Part shown: piece by piece, positions 19,315-29,769 of the stretch
Position numbering within the stretch: position 1 is the stretch's first letter
Layout: the number at the start of each line of letters is the position of its first letter
DNA from: Variovorax sp. WS11
GTDB taxonomy: Bacteria > Pseudomonadota > Gammaproteobacteria > Burkholderiales > Burkholderiaceae_C
DNA length: 64,000 nucleotides
NCBI RefSeq assembly: GCF_010499245.1
Contig: NZ_JAAGOW010000001.1
Span: forward strand, 372,001-436,000
Direction: 5' to 3'
Translations under genes and position numbers: made by a program
The notes under the pieces: generated by a model
The model's database searches: none
Told to the model about the DNA's origin: nothing
Seen by the model: the letters and a program-made list of their open reading frames with translations, nothing else

Positions 19315-20232
19315 TCAGGGCGGTGGAAGAGAACTCGGAGGCATCAGCGAGCGGCTGCGAAAGCGCGGCACCAGCGCTCCCAGCAGGAACACGCGCGCCA
19401 TGTAGGGCAAGAGGCCGCGCTCGTTGAGCGCCGGGTGCACCAGGTGCCGGTAGCGCTCGCGGTGCAGCCGCGCGAGCTCCGACCAGTGGGCATGCGAATG
19501 CTCGTGGTGCGCCGTGTGCAGGCCGATGTTGAAGAGCAGCGGATTGACCAGCCCCTCGAAGTTGCGGGCGTAGTCGAGGGACCGGCCCTTCGCTCCCGGC
19601 CGGCCATCCGCATGCGCATGCTGCAGGTAGTTGGTGGCCAGCAGCCAATGCAGGCCGTGCAGCTGCGGCAGGATCACGAACAGCAGCGCGCGGCGCCAGT
19701 CGAGCGCCAGCAGCGCCACCCAGCTGCCCAGCCACAGCACGTACTGCGCCATGCAGTAGCGCCATGCGCCGGGCCAGTGGCGGCGCAGGGTCGCCAGCCA
19801 GGCGACGAACATCGGGTAGAGCACGGTCGCCGCCTGCAGCGGATGCACCAGGTAGCCCCAGAGGTGATTGGTGTCCCCGCCGAAGCGATAGGTGCGCGCC
19901 GCGTCCTGCGGCCCGTGCCGGAAGCGGTGGTGATTGGCCATATGCGCCGGCCAGAACACGAAGGTAGGATGGCCCTGCAGCAGGGTCAGCCAGAAATCGG
20001 TGAAGCGGTTCGCCCGGCGGCTGCGCCACAGGCGCAGGTGCGCATGGTTGTGATGGATCACGCTGACGCCGAGGGTGAGAAAGAGCATCAGGCCGTAGAG
20101 CAGCCAGTGGAAGCCGTGCACCCATTGCCAGGCCGCAAGCGCCGGCAGCAGCGCCAGGTAGGCGAGGCTTTGCCAGTCGCGCCAGTGGTGCAGCCGCGGC
20201 AGGCGCGGCGCGCGGTCAGGCCGGGGCGCCAT
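19315..20232 (-). CDS. Membrane fatty acid desaturase
   Basis: A 305-residue integral-membrane diiron desaturase. Histidine boxes are HHNHAH (60-65), HMANHHRFRH (97-106) and HTAHHEHSH (239-247), separated by hydrophobic spans; a further QHAHADG lies at about 204. It would introduce a double bond or hydroxyl into an acyl chain using O2. It overlaps the 3' end of the hydroxylase gene by 17 nt and precedes the ketosynthase fusion by 4 nt, so these act together. Acyl specificity unknown. Confidence 0.88.
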   Translation of the reverse strand: MAPRPDRAPRLPRLHHWRDWQSLAYLALLPALAAWQWVHGFHWLLYGLMLFLTLGVSVIHHNHAHLRLWRSRRANRFTDFWLTLLQGHPTFVFWPAHMANHHRFRHGPQDAARTYRFGGDTNHLWGYLVHPLQAATVLYPMFVAWLATLRRHWPGAWRYCMAQYVLWLGSWVALLALDWRRALLFVILPQLHGLHWLLATNYLQHAHADGRPGAKGRSLDYARNFEGLVNPLLFNIGLHTAHHEHSHAHWSELARLHRERYRHLVHPALNERGLLPYMARVFLLGALVPRFRSRSLMPPSSLPPP

Positions 20233-20995
20233 GGCTTTTTTCTTTCTCGCGGTAGGCGCGCAACTGCGGCTCGGCCGCGTCGGCGGCGATGCGCGTGCGA
20301 AACAGCCGGTCCATGAAGGTGAACTGGAAGCCGTAGTTGCCGCTGTGGCAGGCGTGGTGCAGGTGATGCCGGCGGCTGGCGGCGAACCAGTGGTTGTACG
20401 AGACCGCCGGGAAGAAGTCGTAGTTGGAATGCCCCACGTTGTTGAAGAAGAGGCTGAACAGCGGCACCGAAGCCAGCGCCCAGAAGCTGAAGTCGTGCAC
20501 CAGCATCGGCGGCAGGATCACGTTGCCCAGCAACAGCGCCTCGAGCGGATGAAAGCTGTAGGTGGCAAAGGGCGTGGTCACCGTGGAGCGATGGTGCGGG
20601 CCGTGGAAGCGCCGCAGCAGCCGCGTGTGCAGCAGTCGGTGGTTGAGCCAGAAGTGCACGTCGTTCCAGACTGCCAGCGCGAGGATCTCCAGCGCGATCT
20701 GCAGCCCGCCCGCGGCCCCGTCGAGCCTCGCCCAGCCCAGCTGCAGAAAGCCCCAGGGGAACACCATGCCGAGGCCGAAGACCGCCACCGACACGGCCGA
20801 CTGCCCGATTTCCCTGCGCAGCTGCTCGGGCCGCACCGGCCGCGGGTCGAGCCGGCGGCCGATGCCCAGTGCCGGCAGGAGCTTGTGCGTCAGCAGCCAG
20901 TTGATGGCACCGAAGGTCAGGTAGATGCTGCCGAAGAAGGCCACGCCCCACAGCATGACCTGCAGGGCGGACAGGGATTGGAAGGTGGCTGCCAC
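20216..20995 (-). CDS. Sterol desaturase / fatty acid hydroxylase superfamily protein
   Basis: A 259-residue membrane diiron enzyme with the superfamily's histidine clusters: HFWLNHRLLH (114-123), HGPHH (131-135) and HHLHHACH (210-217), plus H149 and H202. Hydrophobic segments lie near 12-36, 65-90 and 150-188. Members hydroxylate or desaturate fatty acids, sterols and alkyl lipids. It starts 10 nt after the phospholipase D-like gene and overlaps the desaturase. With two membrane oxygenases and a third putative diiron domain the operon is rich in O2-dependent chemistry. Confidence 0.87.
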   Translation of the reverse strand: MAATFQSLSALQVMLWGVAFFGSIYLTFGAINWLLTHKLLPALGIGRRLDPRPVRPEQLRREIGQSAVSVAVFGLGMVFPWGFLQLGWARLDGAAGGLQIALEILALAVWNDVHFWLNHRLLHTRLLRRFHGPHHRSTVTTPFATYSFHPLEALLLGNVILPPMLVHDFSFWALASVPLFSLFFNNVGHSNYDFFPAVSYNHWFAASRRHHLHHACHSGNYGFQFTFMDRLFRTRIAADAAEPQLRAYREKEKSHGAPA

Positions 20996-21005
20996 GCGCG
21001 GACGG

Positions 21006-22580
21006 CTACAACAGCATTTCCGGCACGATCGGCGCGATCAGCCTGTTGTAGAAGCGCTGGAAGAAGGTCGCCTCCGGCTCGGATGTGAGGACCATCTCCT
21101 TCTCGCCGTCGGTGGTCAGCCATTCGAGCCGGCCGGTGTCCTTGGCCAGCCGCAGGCGGTAGGAGTTCTGGACCCGGCTCACGCTGATCACCCGCAGCAT
21201 CTCGCGTGCCAGCTGCGGGCTGTCGATGAGCATGCCCATCTCGGTGTTCTGGGTGGCCGAGCGCGGATCGAGGTTGGCCGAGCCGATCATGATGCGCGAG
21301 CGGTCGATGGCCGCGGTCTTCGCGTGCAGCCGCCCCAGCGAGCTGCCGAAGGAGCCGAAGCGCTTGCTCGCGGTGGTGCGCTCGGGGCTCAGCTCGTAGA
21401 GGTCGGCGCCGGATCTCAGCAGGCGCTCGCGATAACGCATGTAGCCCGTGTGGACCAGCGGCTCGTCGTTGGCCGCCAGCGAGTTGGTCAGGAGCACGAG
21501 CTTGACCTTGCGCTTGCCCAGCGACTCGAAGGCAGCCATGCCCTTCTCGCCCGGCACCAGGTAGGGCGAGGTCATCTGCACCTCCTGCTTGGCGTCGAGC
21601 AGGTTGCTCCAGATCCGCATCGTGACGCTGGTGGCCAGGGCCTCGTCGGCGGTCATGGTCGTGGGCTTGGTGGGCGGGTCCGCCACGGCATGGGCCACGC
21701 CCCACAGCAGGCCCATGCGCCCCTCGTCGAGCTCCTCGGAGATCGGCCCGTAGCCCAGGATATCGTTGGGCGGCAGCACGATCTTGGGCGCCGGGGCGGC
21801 CATGTCCACCCAGGAATCGAACTCGGCGGTGCCGGGCGTCTTCCCGCCCTGGCCGCGCACGATGTCGGCGATGGGCCAGACCTGCTCGCTGTTCCAGTAG
21901 GTGTCGAAGATGGCTTCGAGCTGCGGCAGCACCTTGCCCACCACCACCGCGTCCATGTCGATGAAGTTCTGCGCCTCGCTTAAAACGAAGTACTCGTCGG
22001 CAATGTTGCGCCCGCCGACCACCGCCATCACGCCGTCGGCGATGAACAGCTTGTTGTGCATGCGGTGGTTGAGCCGATAGATCTCGCCCGGCGAGGCGAC
22101 GAAGCGCGACAGGAAGCCGTCTCGCCCGCAGCAGAAGGGGTTGAAGAGCCTCACCTCGACATTGGGCGTCTGCGAAAGCGCCAGCAGCAGGTACTGGCTC
22201 TTTTCGGTGTAGAGATCGTCCACCAGGATGCGCACCTTGACGCCGCGAGCCGCAGCCTCGCGCAACGTGCGCATCAGCAGCCGGCCGACGCCGTCGTTCT
22301 CGAGCTGGTAGTACTGCACCACCAGCGAGTGCTCGGCCCGCCTGGCGAGCTGGATGCGGGCGTCCAGCGAATACACGCCCAGCGGCATCAGGCGGAAGCC
22401 GGAATGCTCGCCCGGCGGCGTGGACGCGGCCACGACCTTGGCCAGCGTGGTCGACGAATCGGGAGGCGCCGCAAAGGCCATGGGCCGCTCCTTCGCCGGC
22501 GGCAGCGAGCCGCAGGCCGCGAGCCCGGCGGCGAGGACACACAGCAACGCGACGCGCAGCAGATGGACCCATGCGTTCAT
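21006..22580 (-). CDS. Phospholipase D-family lipoprotein (cardiolipin synthase-like)
   Basis: A 524-residue protein with two HKD motifs: HNKLFIAD (His175, Lys177, Asp182) and HAKTAAID (His419, Lys421, Asp426) followed by GSANLDPRS. The N-terminus is a lipoprotein signal (MNAWVHLLRVALLCVLAAGL) with lipobox Cys23, so it is probably anchored on the periplasmic side. Members transfer phosphatidyl groups or cleave phospholipids. AGAGAGGAAAGATC precedes the ATG. First gene of the lipid operon, divergent from the peroxiredoxin gene. Confidence 0.88.
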   Translation of the reverse strand: MNAWVHLLRVALLCVLAAGLAACGSLPPAKERPMAFAAPPDSSTTLAKVVAASTPPGEHSGFRLMPLGVYSLDARIQLARRAEHSLVVQYYQLENDGVGRLLMRTLREAAARGVKVRILVDDLYTEKSQYLLLALSQTPNVEVRLFNPFCCGRDGFLSRFVASPGEIYRLNHRMHNKLFIADGVMAVVGGRNIADEYFVLSEAQNFIDMDAVVVGKVLPQLEAIFDTYWNSEQVWPIADIVRGQGGKTPGTAEFDSWVDMAAPAPKIVLPPNDILGYGPISEELDEGRMGLLWGVAHAVADPPTKPTTMTADEALATSVTMRIWSNLLDAKQEVQMTSPYLVPGEKGMAAFESLGKRKVKLVLLTNSLAANDEPLVHTGYMRYRERLLRSGADLYELSPERTTASKRFGSFGSSLGRLHAKTAAIDRSRIMIGSANLDPRSATQNTEMGMLIDSPQLAREMLRVISVSRVQNSYRLRLAKDTGRLEWLTTDGEKEMVLTSEPEATFFQRFYNRLIAPIVPEMLL

Positions 22581-22699
22581 GATCTTTCCTCTCTCTGATC
22601 GTTTTACGGATACGGCGCCGGTCGCTTGCCGGTTTCACCCCTGCCGCACAATCCATTCGGGTTCTAGAATTTCGCGATGCCTCTTCCCGGAGTTACACC

Positions 22700-23254
22700 A
22701 TGACCCGACGGATTCTCGCGCGTATCGCCGCCTTTGCAGTCGCAGGCATCGCTCTTTCCCCGGCCTTCGCGGCCCTGGACATCGGCGATCCGGTGCCCAA
22801 GTTCACGGCCACCGCCGCGCTGGGCGGCAAGACCTTCAACTATTCGCTGGCCGACGCGCTGGCCAAGGGCCCGGTGGTGGTGTATTTCTTCCCGGCCGCC
22901 GGCACCACCGACTGCAACATCGAGGCCCACGCCTTCGCCGAGGCCATGGCCCAGTTCGAGGCGGCGGGCGCGTCGGTGATCGGCGTCTCGGCCGACGATA
23001 TCGACACGCTGAAGGATTTCTCGGTCAAGCAGTGCCAGAGCAAGTTCCCGGTGGCGGCCGACCGCTCGAAGGTCGTGATCGAGGGCTTCGACGCGGTGAT
23101 GCAGACGCGCCCCGATTTCGCCAACCGGCTGTCCTACGTGGTCGCGCCCAACGGCACGGTCGCCTACTACTACCAGAACCTCAACCCGGACAAGCATGTG
23201 GAGCGCATGCTCAATGCGCTGAAGGCGCTGCCGAAGGCGACGGCGTCGAAGTGA
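22700..23254 (+). CDS. Periplasmic peroxiredoxin (AhpC/TSA, Bcp-like)
   Basis: A 184-residue thiol peroxidase with a Sec signal peptide (MTRRILARIAAFAVAGIALSPAFA). The peroxidatic Cys lies in FPAAGTTDCNIEAHAF and a probable resolving Cys in VKQCQSKF. It would reduce peroxides in the periplasm. CCGGAG precedes the ATG and a TAGAAT -10-like hexamer lies at 22664. It is divergent from the lipid operon that starts at 22580; a link to lipid peroxides is only suggestive. Confidence 0.87.
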   Translation: MTRRILARIAAFAVAGIALSPAFAALDIGDPVPKFTATAALGGKTFNYSLADALAKGPVVVYFFPAAGTTDCNIEAHAFAEAMAQFEAAGASVIGVSADDIDTLKDFSVKQCQSKFPVAADRSKVVIEGFDAVMQTRPDFANRLSYVVAPNGTVAYYYQNLNPDKHVERMLNALKALPKATASK

Positions 23255-23287
23255 CGTAACGGGCGCCCTGGCGCCACAATTCACGCC

Positions 23288-24721
23288 ATGCAGCTCCACT
23301 ACATCGCCAACGAAAGCGTCCCCTCCTCCTCCGGCCGAACCCTCCCCGTTCTCGACCCGTCGGACGGCCAGCCCTTCGACGACCTGCAGCGCGGAAATGC
23401 CGCCGACATCGACGCGGCCGTGCGCGCCGCGCGCGACTGCTTCGAGGGCAGCTGGCAGAAGCAGAGCGCGGCCGAGCGCGGCCGGCTGCTCTACAAGCTG
23501 TCGCAGAAGATCGCCGAGCACACGGACGAGCTCGCGCTGCTGGAGCAGCGCGACTGCGGCAAGCCCGTCAAGCAGGCGCGCGCCGATGCGCTGGCGCTGG
23601 TGCGCTACTTCGAGTTCTATGCCGGCGCCTGCGACAAGCTGCACGGCGAGACCATCCCCTACCAGGACGGCTACAGCGTCTTCACCTGGCGCGAGCCGCA
23701 CGGCGTCACCGGCCACGTCATTCCGTGGAACTACCCGATGCAGATCTTCGGCCGCAGCGTCGGCGGGGCGCTGGCCGCGGGCAATGTCTGCGTGGTCAAG
23801 CCTTCGGAAGACGCCTGCCTGTCGCTGATCCGCGTCGCGCAGCTGGCGGCGGAGGTCGGCTTCCCGCCCGGGGCGATCAACATCGTGACCGGCTACGGCC
23901 ACGAGGTGGGCGATGCGCTGGCGCGGCACCCGGGCATCGACCACATCAGCTTCACCGGCAGCCCCAAGGTGGGTACGCTGATCCAGCAGGTGGCGGCGGA
24001 GCGCCACTGCCCGGTCACGCTGGAGCTCGGCGGCAAGAGCCCGCAGATCATCTTTGCCGACGCCGACCTGGGCGCCGCCATCCCGGTGCTGATCAACGCC
24101 ATCGTGCAGAACGCCGGCCAGACCTGCTCGGCCGGCTCGCGGGTGCTGGTCGAGCGCGAGATCTACGAGCTGCTGCTGGAACGCCTGGGTCAGGCCTTCG
24201 AGGCGCTGCGCGTGGGGCCCGCGGCCATGGACCTGGACGTCGGCCCGCTGATCCGCCAGACCCAGCAGCAGCGGGTCTGGGACTTCCTGTCCGACGCCCA
24301 GCATGCCGGCATCCCGATGGTGGCCCAGGGCGTGGTGGTCGACGAAGCGCCGCAGACCGGCTTCTACCAGGCGCCCACCCTGCTGCGCGACGTGCCGGTG
24401 ACGCACCGGCTGGCGCAGGAGGAAGTCTTCGGCCCAGTGCTCGCCTCCATGTCCTTCCGCGACGAGGACGAGGCGGTGGCACAGGCCAACGCCACCCAGT
24501 TCGGCCTGGTCGCCGGCATCTGGACGAAGGACGGCGCGCGCCAGTTCCGCATGGCCAAACGCGTGAGGAGCGGCCAGGTCTTCGTTAACAACTACGGGGC
24601 CGGCGGCGGCGTCGAGCTGCCCTTCGGCGGCGTCAAGTCCTCGGGCTATGGCCGCGAGAAGGGCTTCGAGGCGCTCTACGGCTTCACCACGCTCAAGACC
24701 GTGGCGGTGCGCCACGGCTGA
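23288..24721 (+). CDS. Aldehyde dehydrogenase family protein
   Basis: NAD(P)-dependent aldehyde dehydrogenase of 477 residues. Visible are IPWNYPM, the cofactor region SFTGSPKVG, the general base Glu in LELGGKSPQ, the catalytic Cys in NAGQTCSAGSR, and the C-terminal LPFGGVKSSGYGREKG. It oxidises an aldehyde to the acid; family resemblance is to betaine/gamma-aminobutyraldehyde-type enzymes but the substrate is not determinable. It begins 33 nt after the peroxiredoxin stop and ends 3 nt before the convergent ZIP gene. Confidence 0.9.
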   Translation: MQLHYIANESVPSSSGRTLPVLDPSDGQPFDDLQRGNAADIDAAVRAARDCFEGSWQKQSAAERGRLLYKLSQKIAEHTDELALLEQRDCGKPVKQARADALALVRYFEFYAGACDKLHGETIPYQDGYSVFTWREPHGVTGHVIPWNYPMQIFGRSVGGALAAGNVCVVKPSEDACLSLIRVAQLAAEVGFPPGAINIVTGYGHEVGDALARHPGIDHISFTGSPKVGTLIQQVAAERHCPVTLELGGKSPQIIFADADLGAAIPVLINAIVQNAGQTCSAGSRVLVEREIYELLLERLGQAFEALRVGPAAMDLDVGPLIRQTQQQRVWDFLSDAQHAGIPMVAQGVVVDEAPQTGFYQAPTLLRDVPVTHRLAQEEVFGPVLASMSFRDEDEAVAQANATQFGLVAGIWTKDGARQFRMAKRVRSGQVFVNNYGAGGGVELPFGGVKSSGYGREKGFEALYGFTTLKTVAVRHG

Positions 24722-24724
24722 GCA

Positions 24725-25630
24725 TCAACCGAGGGCCGTATCCAGCAACATCATCAGCACAAAGCCCACCATCAGCCCACCCGTCGCGAAGGCCTCGTGG
24801 CCCTTGCGGTGGGACTCCGGGATGATCTCGTGGCTGATCACGAAGAGCATCGCGCCGGCCGCGAAGCCCAGGCCCCAGGGCAGCAGCAGCGCCGAGTGGC
24901 TGACGATCACGGCGCCGAACACCGCCCCCAACGGCTCGACCAGGCCGGAGGCCATGCCGATCGCCACCGCGAACGGCCGGCGATAGCCCGCGGCCAGCAG
25001 CGCCGCGGCGACGACCAGGCCTTCGGGCACGTCCTGGATCGCAATGCCGGTTGCCAGCGCGCTGCCGCGCAGCGCGTCCCCGCCGGCAAAGCCGACCCCG
25101 ATCGCCAGGCCTTCGGGCAGGTTGTGCAGTGCGATCGCGAACACGAAGAGCCAGGTTCGCCGCAGCGCGCGCGTGTCCCGCCCTTCCACGCCCTTGATGA
25201 AATGCTCGTGCGGCAGCACCCGGTCCAGCACCAGCAGCGCCAGACCGCCCAGCAGGATCGCACTGCCGACGATGCCGCCGGCACCCCAGGCATCCGCACC
25301 CGAGGCGCGCGCCGCGGCAATGCCCGGAATGATCAGCGAGAAGGCGCTGGCGGCGAGCATCACGCCGGCGCCGAAGCCGAAGAGCGTGTCCTGCGTGCGG
25401 TCCGACAGCCGCTGCGAGAACACGATGGGCAGGGTGCCCAGCGCGGTCGCGAGCGCCGCGACCGAGCCGCCGGTCAGCGCCTGCAGCACCACCGGCCGGC
25501 TGGCAACGTACTGCCAGAACTGCACGCCCAGCACCAGCACGCCGGCCAGCACGATGGCGATCCCGAGGGCCTGCCGCAAGGGCCAGGAGGGGCGCCCGGC
25601 GGCGCTGGCGAGGGATGAGCTTGGGTTCAT
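24725..25630 (-). CDS. ZIP family metal transporter
   Basis: Inner-membrane divalent metal uptake protein, 301 residues with about eight spans. The two metal-site motifs are HNLPEGLAIG and QDVPEGLVVA, with a later HEIIPESHRKGHE also typical; the second motif has Gln-Asp in place of His-Asn. It probably imports zinc, iron or manganese. A Fur-like inverted repeat covers the space directly upstream of the ATG, suggesting metal-dependent repression. Confidence 0.88.
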   Translation of the reverse strand: MNPSSSLASAAGRPSWPLRQALGIAIVLAGVLVLGVQFWQYVASRPVVLQALTGGSVAALATALGTLPIVFSQRLSDRTQDTLFGFGAGVMLAASAFSLIIPGIAAARASGADAWGAGGIVGSAILLGGLALLVLDRVLPHEHFIKGVEGRDTRALRRTWLFVFAIALHNLPEGLAIGVGFAGGDALRGSALATGIAIQDVPEGLVVAAALLAAGYRRPFAVAIGMASGLVEPLGAVFGAVIVSHSALLLPWGLGFAAGAMLFVISHEIIPESHRKGHEAFATGGLMVGFVLMMLLDTALG

Positions 25631-25634
25631 GATT

Positions 25635-25657
25635 CAGATGATAGTAATTCTCATCTG
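25635..25657 (-). promoter_or_regulatory. Fur-like operator upstream of the ZIP transporter
   Basis: Perfect 7-bp arms CAGATGA / TCATCTG around TAGTAATTC. The inner 19 bp (25637-25655) match the Fur consensus GATAATGATAATCATTATC at 13 of 19 positions by eye. It ends 5 nt from the ZIP start codon, so bound repressor would block the ribosome site or promoter. Fur, Zur or an MntR-type protein could be the regulator. Confidence 0.6.
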
Positions 25658-25760
25658 GATCGTGGTTCGGGAATTTCAATGCTCCCGATAGAGGCAGCCC
25701 AGGACGGCGACGAGCTGCCTACACTTGCCCGTTTCTTCCCTCATCCCTGGAGACTCAAGC

Positions 25761-26522
25761 ATGCGCGTCAAGGACAAATCCATCATCGTGACCGGCGCCG
25801 GCGGCGGCATCGGCGAAGGCATTGCCAAGCGGCTGGCGGCCGAGGGCGCGCAGGTCATCGTGAACGACATCAACACCGCGCTCGGCGAACAGGTGGTCGA
25901 GGCCATCCTGCGCGCCGGCGGCAGGGCCTCCTTCTTCGCGGCCGATGTCACGAAGTCGGCCGAGATGCAGGCCCTGGTCGCCGCCGCGGTGCAGCGCCAC
26001 GGCAAGCTGGACGTGATGGTCAACAACGCCGGCTGGACCCACCGCAACCGCCCGGCCCTCGAAGTCAGCGAGGACGAGTTCGACCGCTGCTACGCGGTCA
26101 ACATGAAGAGCATCTATCTCTCCACGATCCACGCGGTGCCGGCTTTCCGCGCCAATGGCGGCGGCGCGTTCATCAACATCGCCTCCACCGCCGGCGTGCG
26201 CCCGCGGCCCGGCCTCACCTGGTACAACGGCTCGAAGGGTGCGGTGATCACCACCAGCAAGTCGCTGGCGGCCGAATTCGGCCCGGACAACATCCGCGTC
26301 AACTGCATCAACCCCGTGTTCAACCCCGACACCGGCCTCGCGGCCGAGTTCGCCGGCGGTCCGATCACCGAGGAGCGCAAGGCCAAGTTCCTCGCCACCA
26401 TCCCGCTCGGCCGCTTCTCCACCGCGCTCGACGTGGCCAACGCGGCGCTCTACCTGGCGAGCGACGAGGCCGCTTTCATCAGCGGCGTCTGCATCGAGGT
26501 CGACGGCGCGCGCTGCGTCTAG
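25761..26522 (+). CDS. SDR family oxidoreductase (glucose 1-dehydrogenase-like)
   Basis: Classical SDR of 253 residues. It has TGAGGGIG, NNAGWTHRN, catalytic Ser in NIASTAG, YNGSKGA and C-terminal ISGVCIEVDGAR. ATG at 25761 is chosen because CTGGAGAC precedes it; the upstream in-frame ATG at 25725 lacks one. The neighbours give no pathway. Its stop codon lies at the edge of a perfect 9-bp inverted repeat. Confidence 0.85.
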   Translation: MRVKDKSIIVTGAGGGIGEGIAKRLAAEGAQVIVNDINTALGEQVVEAILRAGGRASFFAADVTKSAEMQALVAAAVQRHGKLDVMVNNAGWTHRNRPALEVSEDEFDRCYAVNMKSIYLSTIHAVPAFRANGGGAFINIASTAGVRPRPGLTWYNGSKGAVITTSKSLAAEFGPDNIRVNCINPVFNPDTGLAAEFAGGPITEERKAKFLATIPLGRFSTALDVANAALYLASDEAAFISGVCIEVDGARCV

Positions 26523-26545
26523 TGGACCGTAACAGTCGGTCCACT
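26521..26545. repeat. Inverted repeat at the 3' end of the SDR gene
   Basis: Arms AGTGGACCG and CGGTCCACT are perfect over 9 bp with a 7-nt loop, beginning within the SDR stop codon. There is no T-run, so it is a weak terminator at best; it lies about 90 bp upstream of moaA and may be an operator or an mRNA-stabilising hairpin. Confidence 0.5.
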
Positions 26546-26637
26546 ATTGCGGCAGCGCAACATGCTCTACGCCGCCGTGGTCAAGTAGTTTCCGAGGGGG
26601 CGCCCGGCCCGGCAATGGGTTAAATTGGTCCTTCCCC

Positions 26638-27762
26638 ATGAGCAACAAGCACATCGTCCCCGTCTCCCAGATCGGCCGCGCCCGCCGCGCCGCGCCGTTG
26701 CCGGCGCACGCGGTGCCGGCCACCGGAGTGCTGCTCGACCGGCTCGCGCGCCCGCTCACCGACCTGCGCATCAGCGTCACCGACCGCTGCAACTTTCGCT
26801 GCAGCTACTGCATGCCCAAGGAAGTCTTCGACAAGGACTACCAGTACCTGCCGCACAGCGCGCTGCTGAGCTTCGAGGAGATCACCCGGCTCGCGCGCAT
26901 CTTCGCCGCGCATGGCGTGCACAAGATCCGGCTCACCGGCGGCGAGCCGCTGCTGCGCAAGAACCTCGAGCTCCTCGTCGAACAGCTGGCCACGATCCGC
27001 ACGCCCGAAGGCAAGCCGCTGGACCTCACGCTGACCACCAACGGGTCGCTGCTCGCGCGCAAGGCCGCCGCGCTCAAGGCCGCGGGCCTGCAGCGCGTCA
27101 CCGTCAGCCTCGACGGCCTGGACGATGCCGTGTTCCGCCGCATGAACGACGTCGACTTCCCGGTGGCCGAGGTGCTCACCGGCATCGATGCGGCACACGC
27201 TGCCGGGCTCGGCCCGATCAAGGTCAACATGGTGGTCAAGCGCGGCACCAACGAGCAGGAGATCCTGCCGATGGCGCGGCGCTTCCGCGGCACCGGCGTG
27301 GTGCTGCGCTTCATCGAGTACATGGACGTCGGCGCCACCAACGGCTGGCGCATGGACGAGGTGATGCCCTCCGCCGAAGTGCTGCAACGCATCGCCGAGG
27401 CGTTCCCGCTCGATCCGCTCGAGGCCACGGCCCCCGGCGAGACCGCGCAGCGCTGGGCCTACCGCGACGGCGGCGGCGAAGTCGGCGTGATCAGCAGCGT
27501 GACCCAGGCCTTCTGCCACGACTGCACCCGCGCGCGCCTGTCGACCGAAGGCAAGCTCTACCTCTGCCTGTTCGCGACCAGCGGCCACGACCTGCGGCCG
27601 TTGCTGCGCGGCGACGCCGACGATGCGCAGATCGCCTCCGCGATCGGCCACATCTGGCAGGGCCGGGCCGACCGCTACTCCGAGCTGCGCGCGCTGCGCG
27701 GCCCCGACACGGAGGCGGCCAGCGGCGCGCGCCGTGTCGAGATGAGCTACATCGGCGGATGA
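26638..27762 (+). CDS. moaA: GTP 3',8-cyclase (MoaA)
   Basis: Radical SAM enzyme of 374 residues that starts molybdenum cofactor synthesis, turning GTP into 3',8-cyclo-GTP. The SAM cluster motif is CNFRCSYC near residue 52; the second 4Fe-4S cluster uses C-terminal CHDCTRARL and LYLCL cysteines; [11 protein letters not shown] is present. It ends in the functional Gly-Gly. An N-terminal extension of about 35 residues precedes the core. Its stop overlaps the mobA start. Confidence 0.95.
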   Translation: MSNKHIVPVSQIGRARRAAPLPAHAVPATGVLLDRLARPLTDLRISVTDRCNFRCSYCMPKEVFDKDYQYLPHSALLSFEEITRLARIFAAHGVHKIRLTGGEPLLRKNLELLVEQLATIRTPEGKPLDLTLTTNGSLLARKAAALKAAGLQRVTVSLDGLDDAVFRRMNDVDFPVAEVLTGIDAAHAAGLGPIKVNMVVKRGTNEQEILPMARRFRGTGVVLRFIEYMDVGATNGWRMDEVMPSAEVLQRIAEAFPLDPLEATAPGETAQRWAYRDGGGEVGVISSVTQAFCHDCTRARLSTEGKLYLCLFATSGHDLRPLLRGDADDAQIASAIGHIWQGRADRYSELRALRGPDTEAASGARRVEMSYIGG

Positions 27763-28409
27763 GCGCGCCCACCGCCATCGCTGCCGGCGAGATCAGCGGC
27801 CTGATCCTGGCCGGCGGGCGCGGCTCGCGCATGGGCGGCGTCGACAAGGGCCTGCAGAACTTCAACGGCACGCCGCTCGCGCTGCACGCGCTGATGCGGC
27901 TTTCGCCGCAGGTCGGCGAGCTGATGATCAATGCCAACCGCAACCTCGCGGCCTACGAATCCTTCGGCGTGCCGGTCTGGCCGGACGGCCTGGCCGACTA
28001 TGCCGGGCCGCTGGCCGGCTTCCTGACCGGGCTGGAGCGCTGCGAGACGCCCTACCTGCTCACCGTTCCCTGCGACACGCCGCTGTTCCCCTTCGACCTG
28101 GCGCAGCGCCTGGGCGAGGCGCTGCTGGCGCAGGACGCCGAGATCGCAATGGTCAACGCCCCCGAGGCCGCGGCCGAAGCGGATGGCGCCTCGGCCCTGC
28201 GCCCCCAACCGGTGTTCTGCCTGCTGCGCGCCACCCTGCTCGAAAGCCTGGTGCGCTTCACGCAGGAGGGCGGCCGCAAGATCGACCGCTGGACCGCCCA
28301 GCACCGCACCGCGCTGGCGGCCTTCGACCGCCCGGGCGATGCGCCCGATGCCTTCTTCAATGCCAACACGCTGGCCGAGCTGCACACGCTCGAAGCCCAG
28401 CGACGCTGA
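27759..28409 (+). CDS. mobA: Molybdenum cofactor guanylyltransferase (MobA)
   Basis: A 216-residue nucleotidyltransferase. [18 protein letters not shown] is the GTP-binding signature and [11 protein letters not shown] carries the metal-binding Asp. It attaches GMP to Mo-molybdopterin to make the bis-MGD form used by DMSO-reductase-family enzymes. The ATG overlaps the moaA stop (ATGA), so translation is coupled; moeA follows after 13 nt. Confidence 0.93.
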   Translation: MSAPTAIAAGEISGLILAGGRGSRMGGVDKGLQNFNGTPLALHALMRLSPQVGELMINANRNLAAYESFGVPVWPDGLADYAGPLAGFLTGLERCETPYLLTVPCDTPLFPFDLAQRLGEALLAQDAEIAMVNAPEAAAEADGASALRPQPVFCLLRATLLESLVRFTQEGGRKIDRWTAQHRTALAAFDRPGDAPDAFFNANTLAELHTLEAQRR

Positions 28410-28422
28410 CCGTGCTTCCCTC

Positions 28423-29736
<1,314 letters not shown>

Positions 29737-29769
29737 GATCGCGACCTCAGCCCTGCGCAGGAGGCGCGC

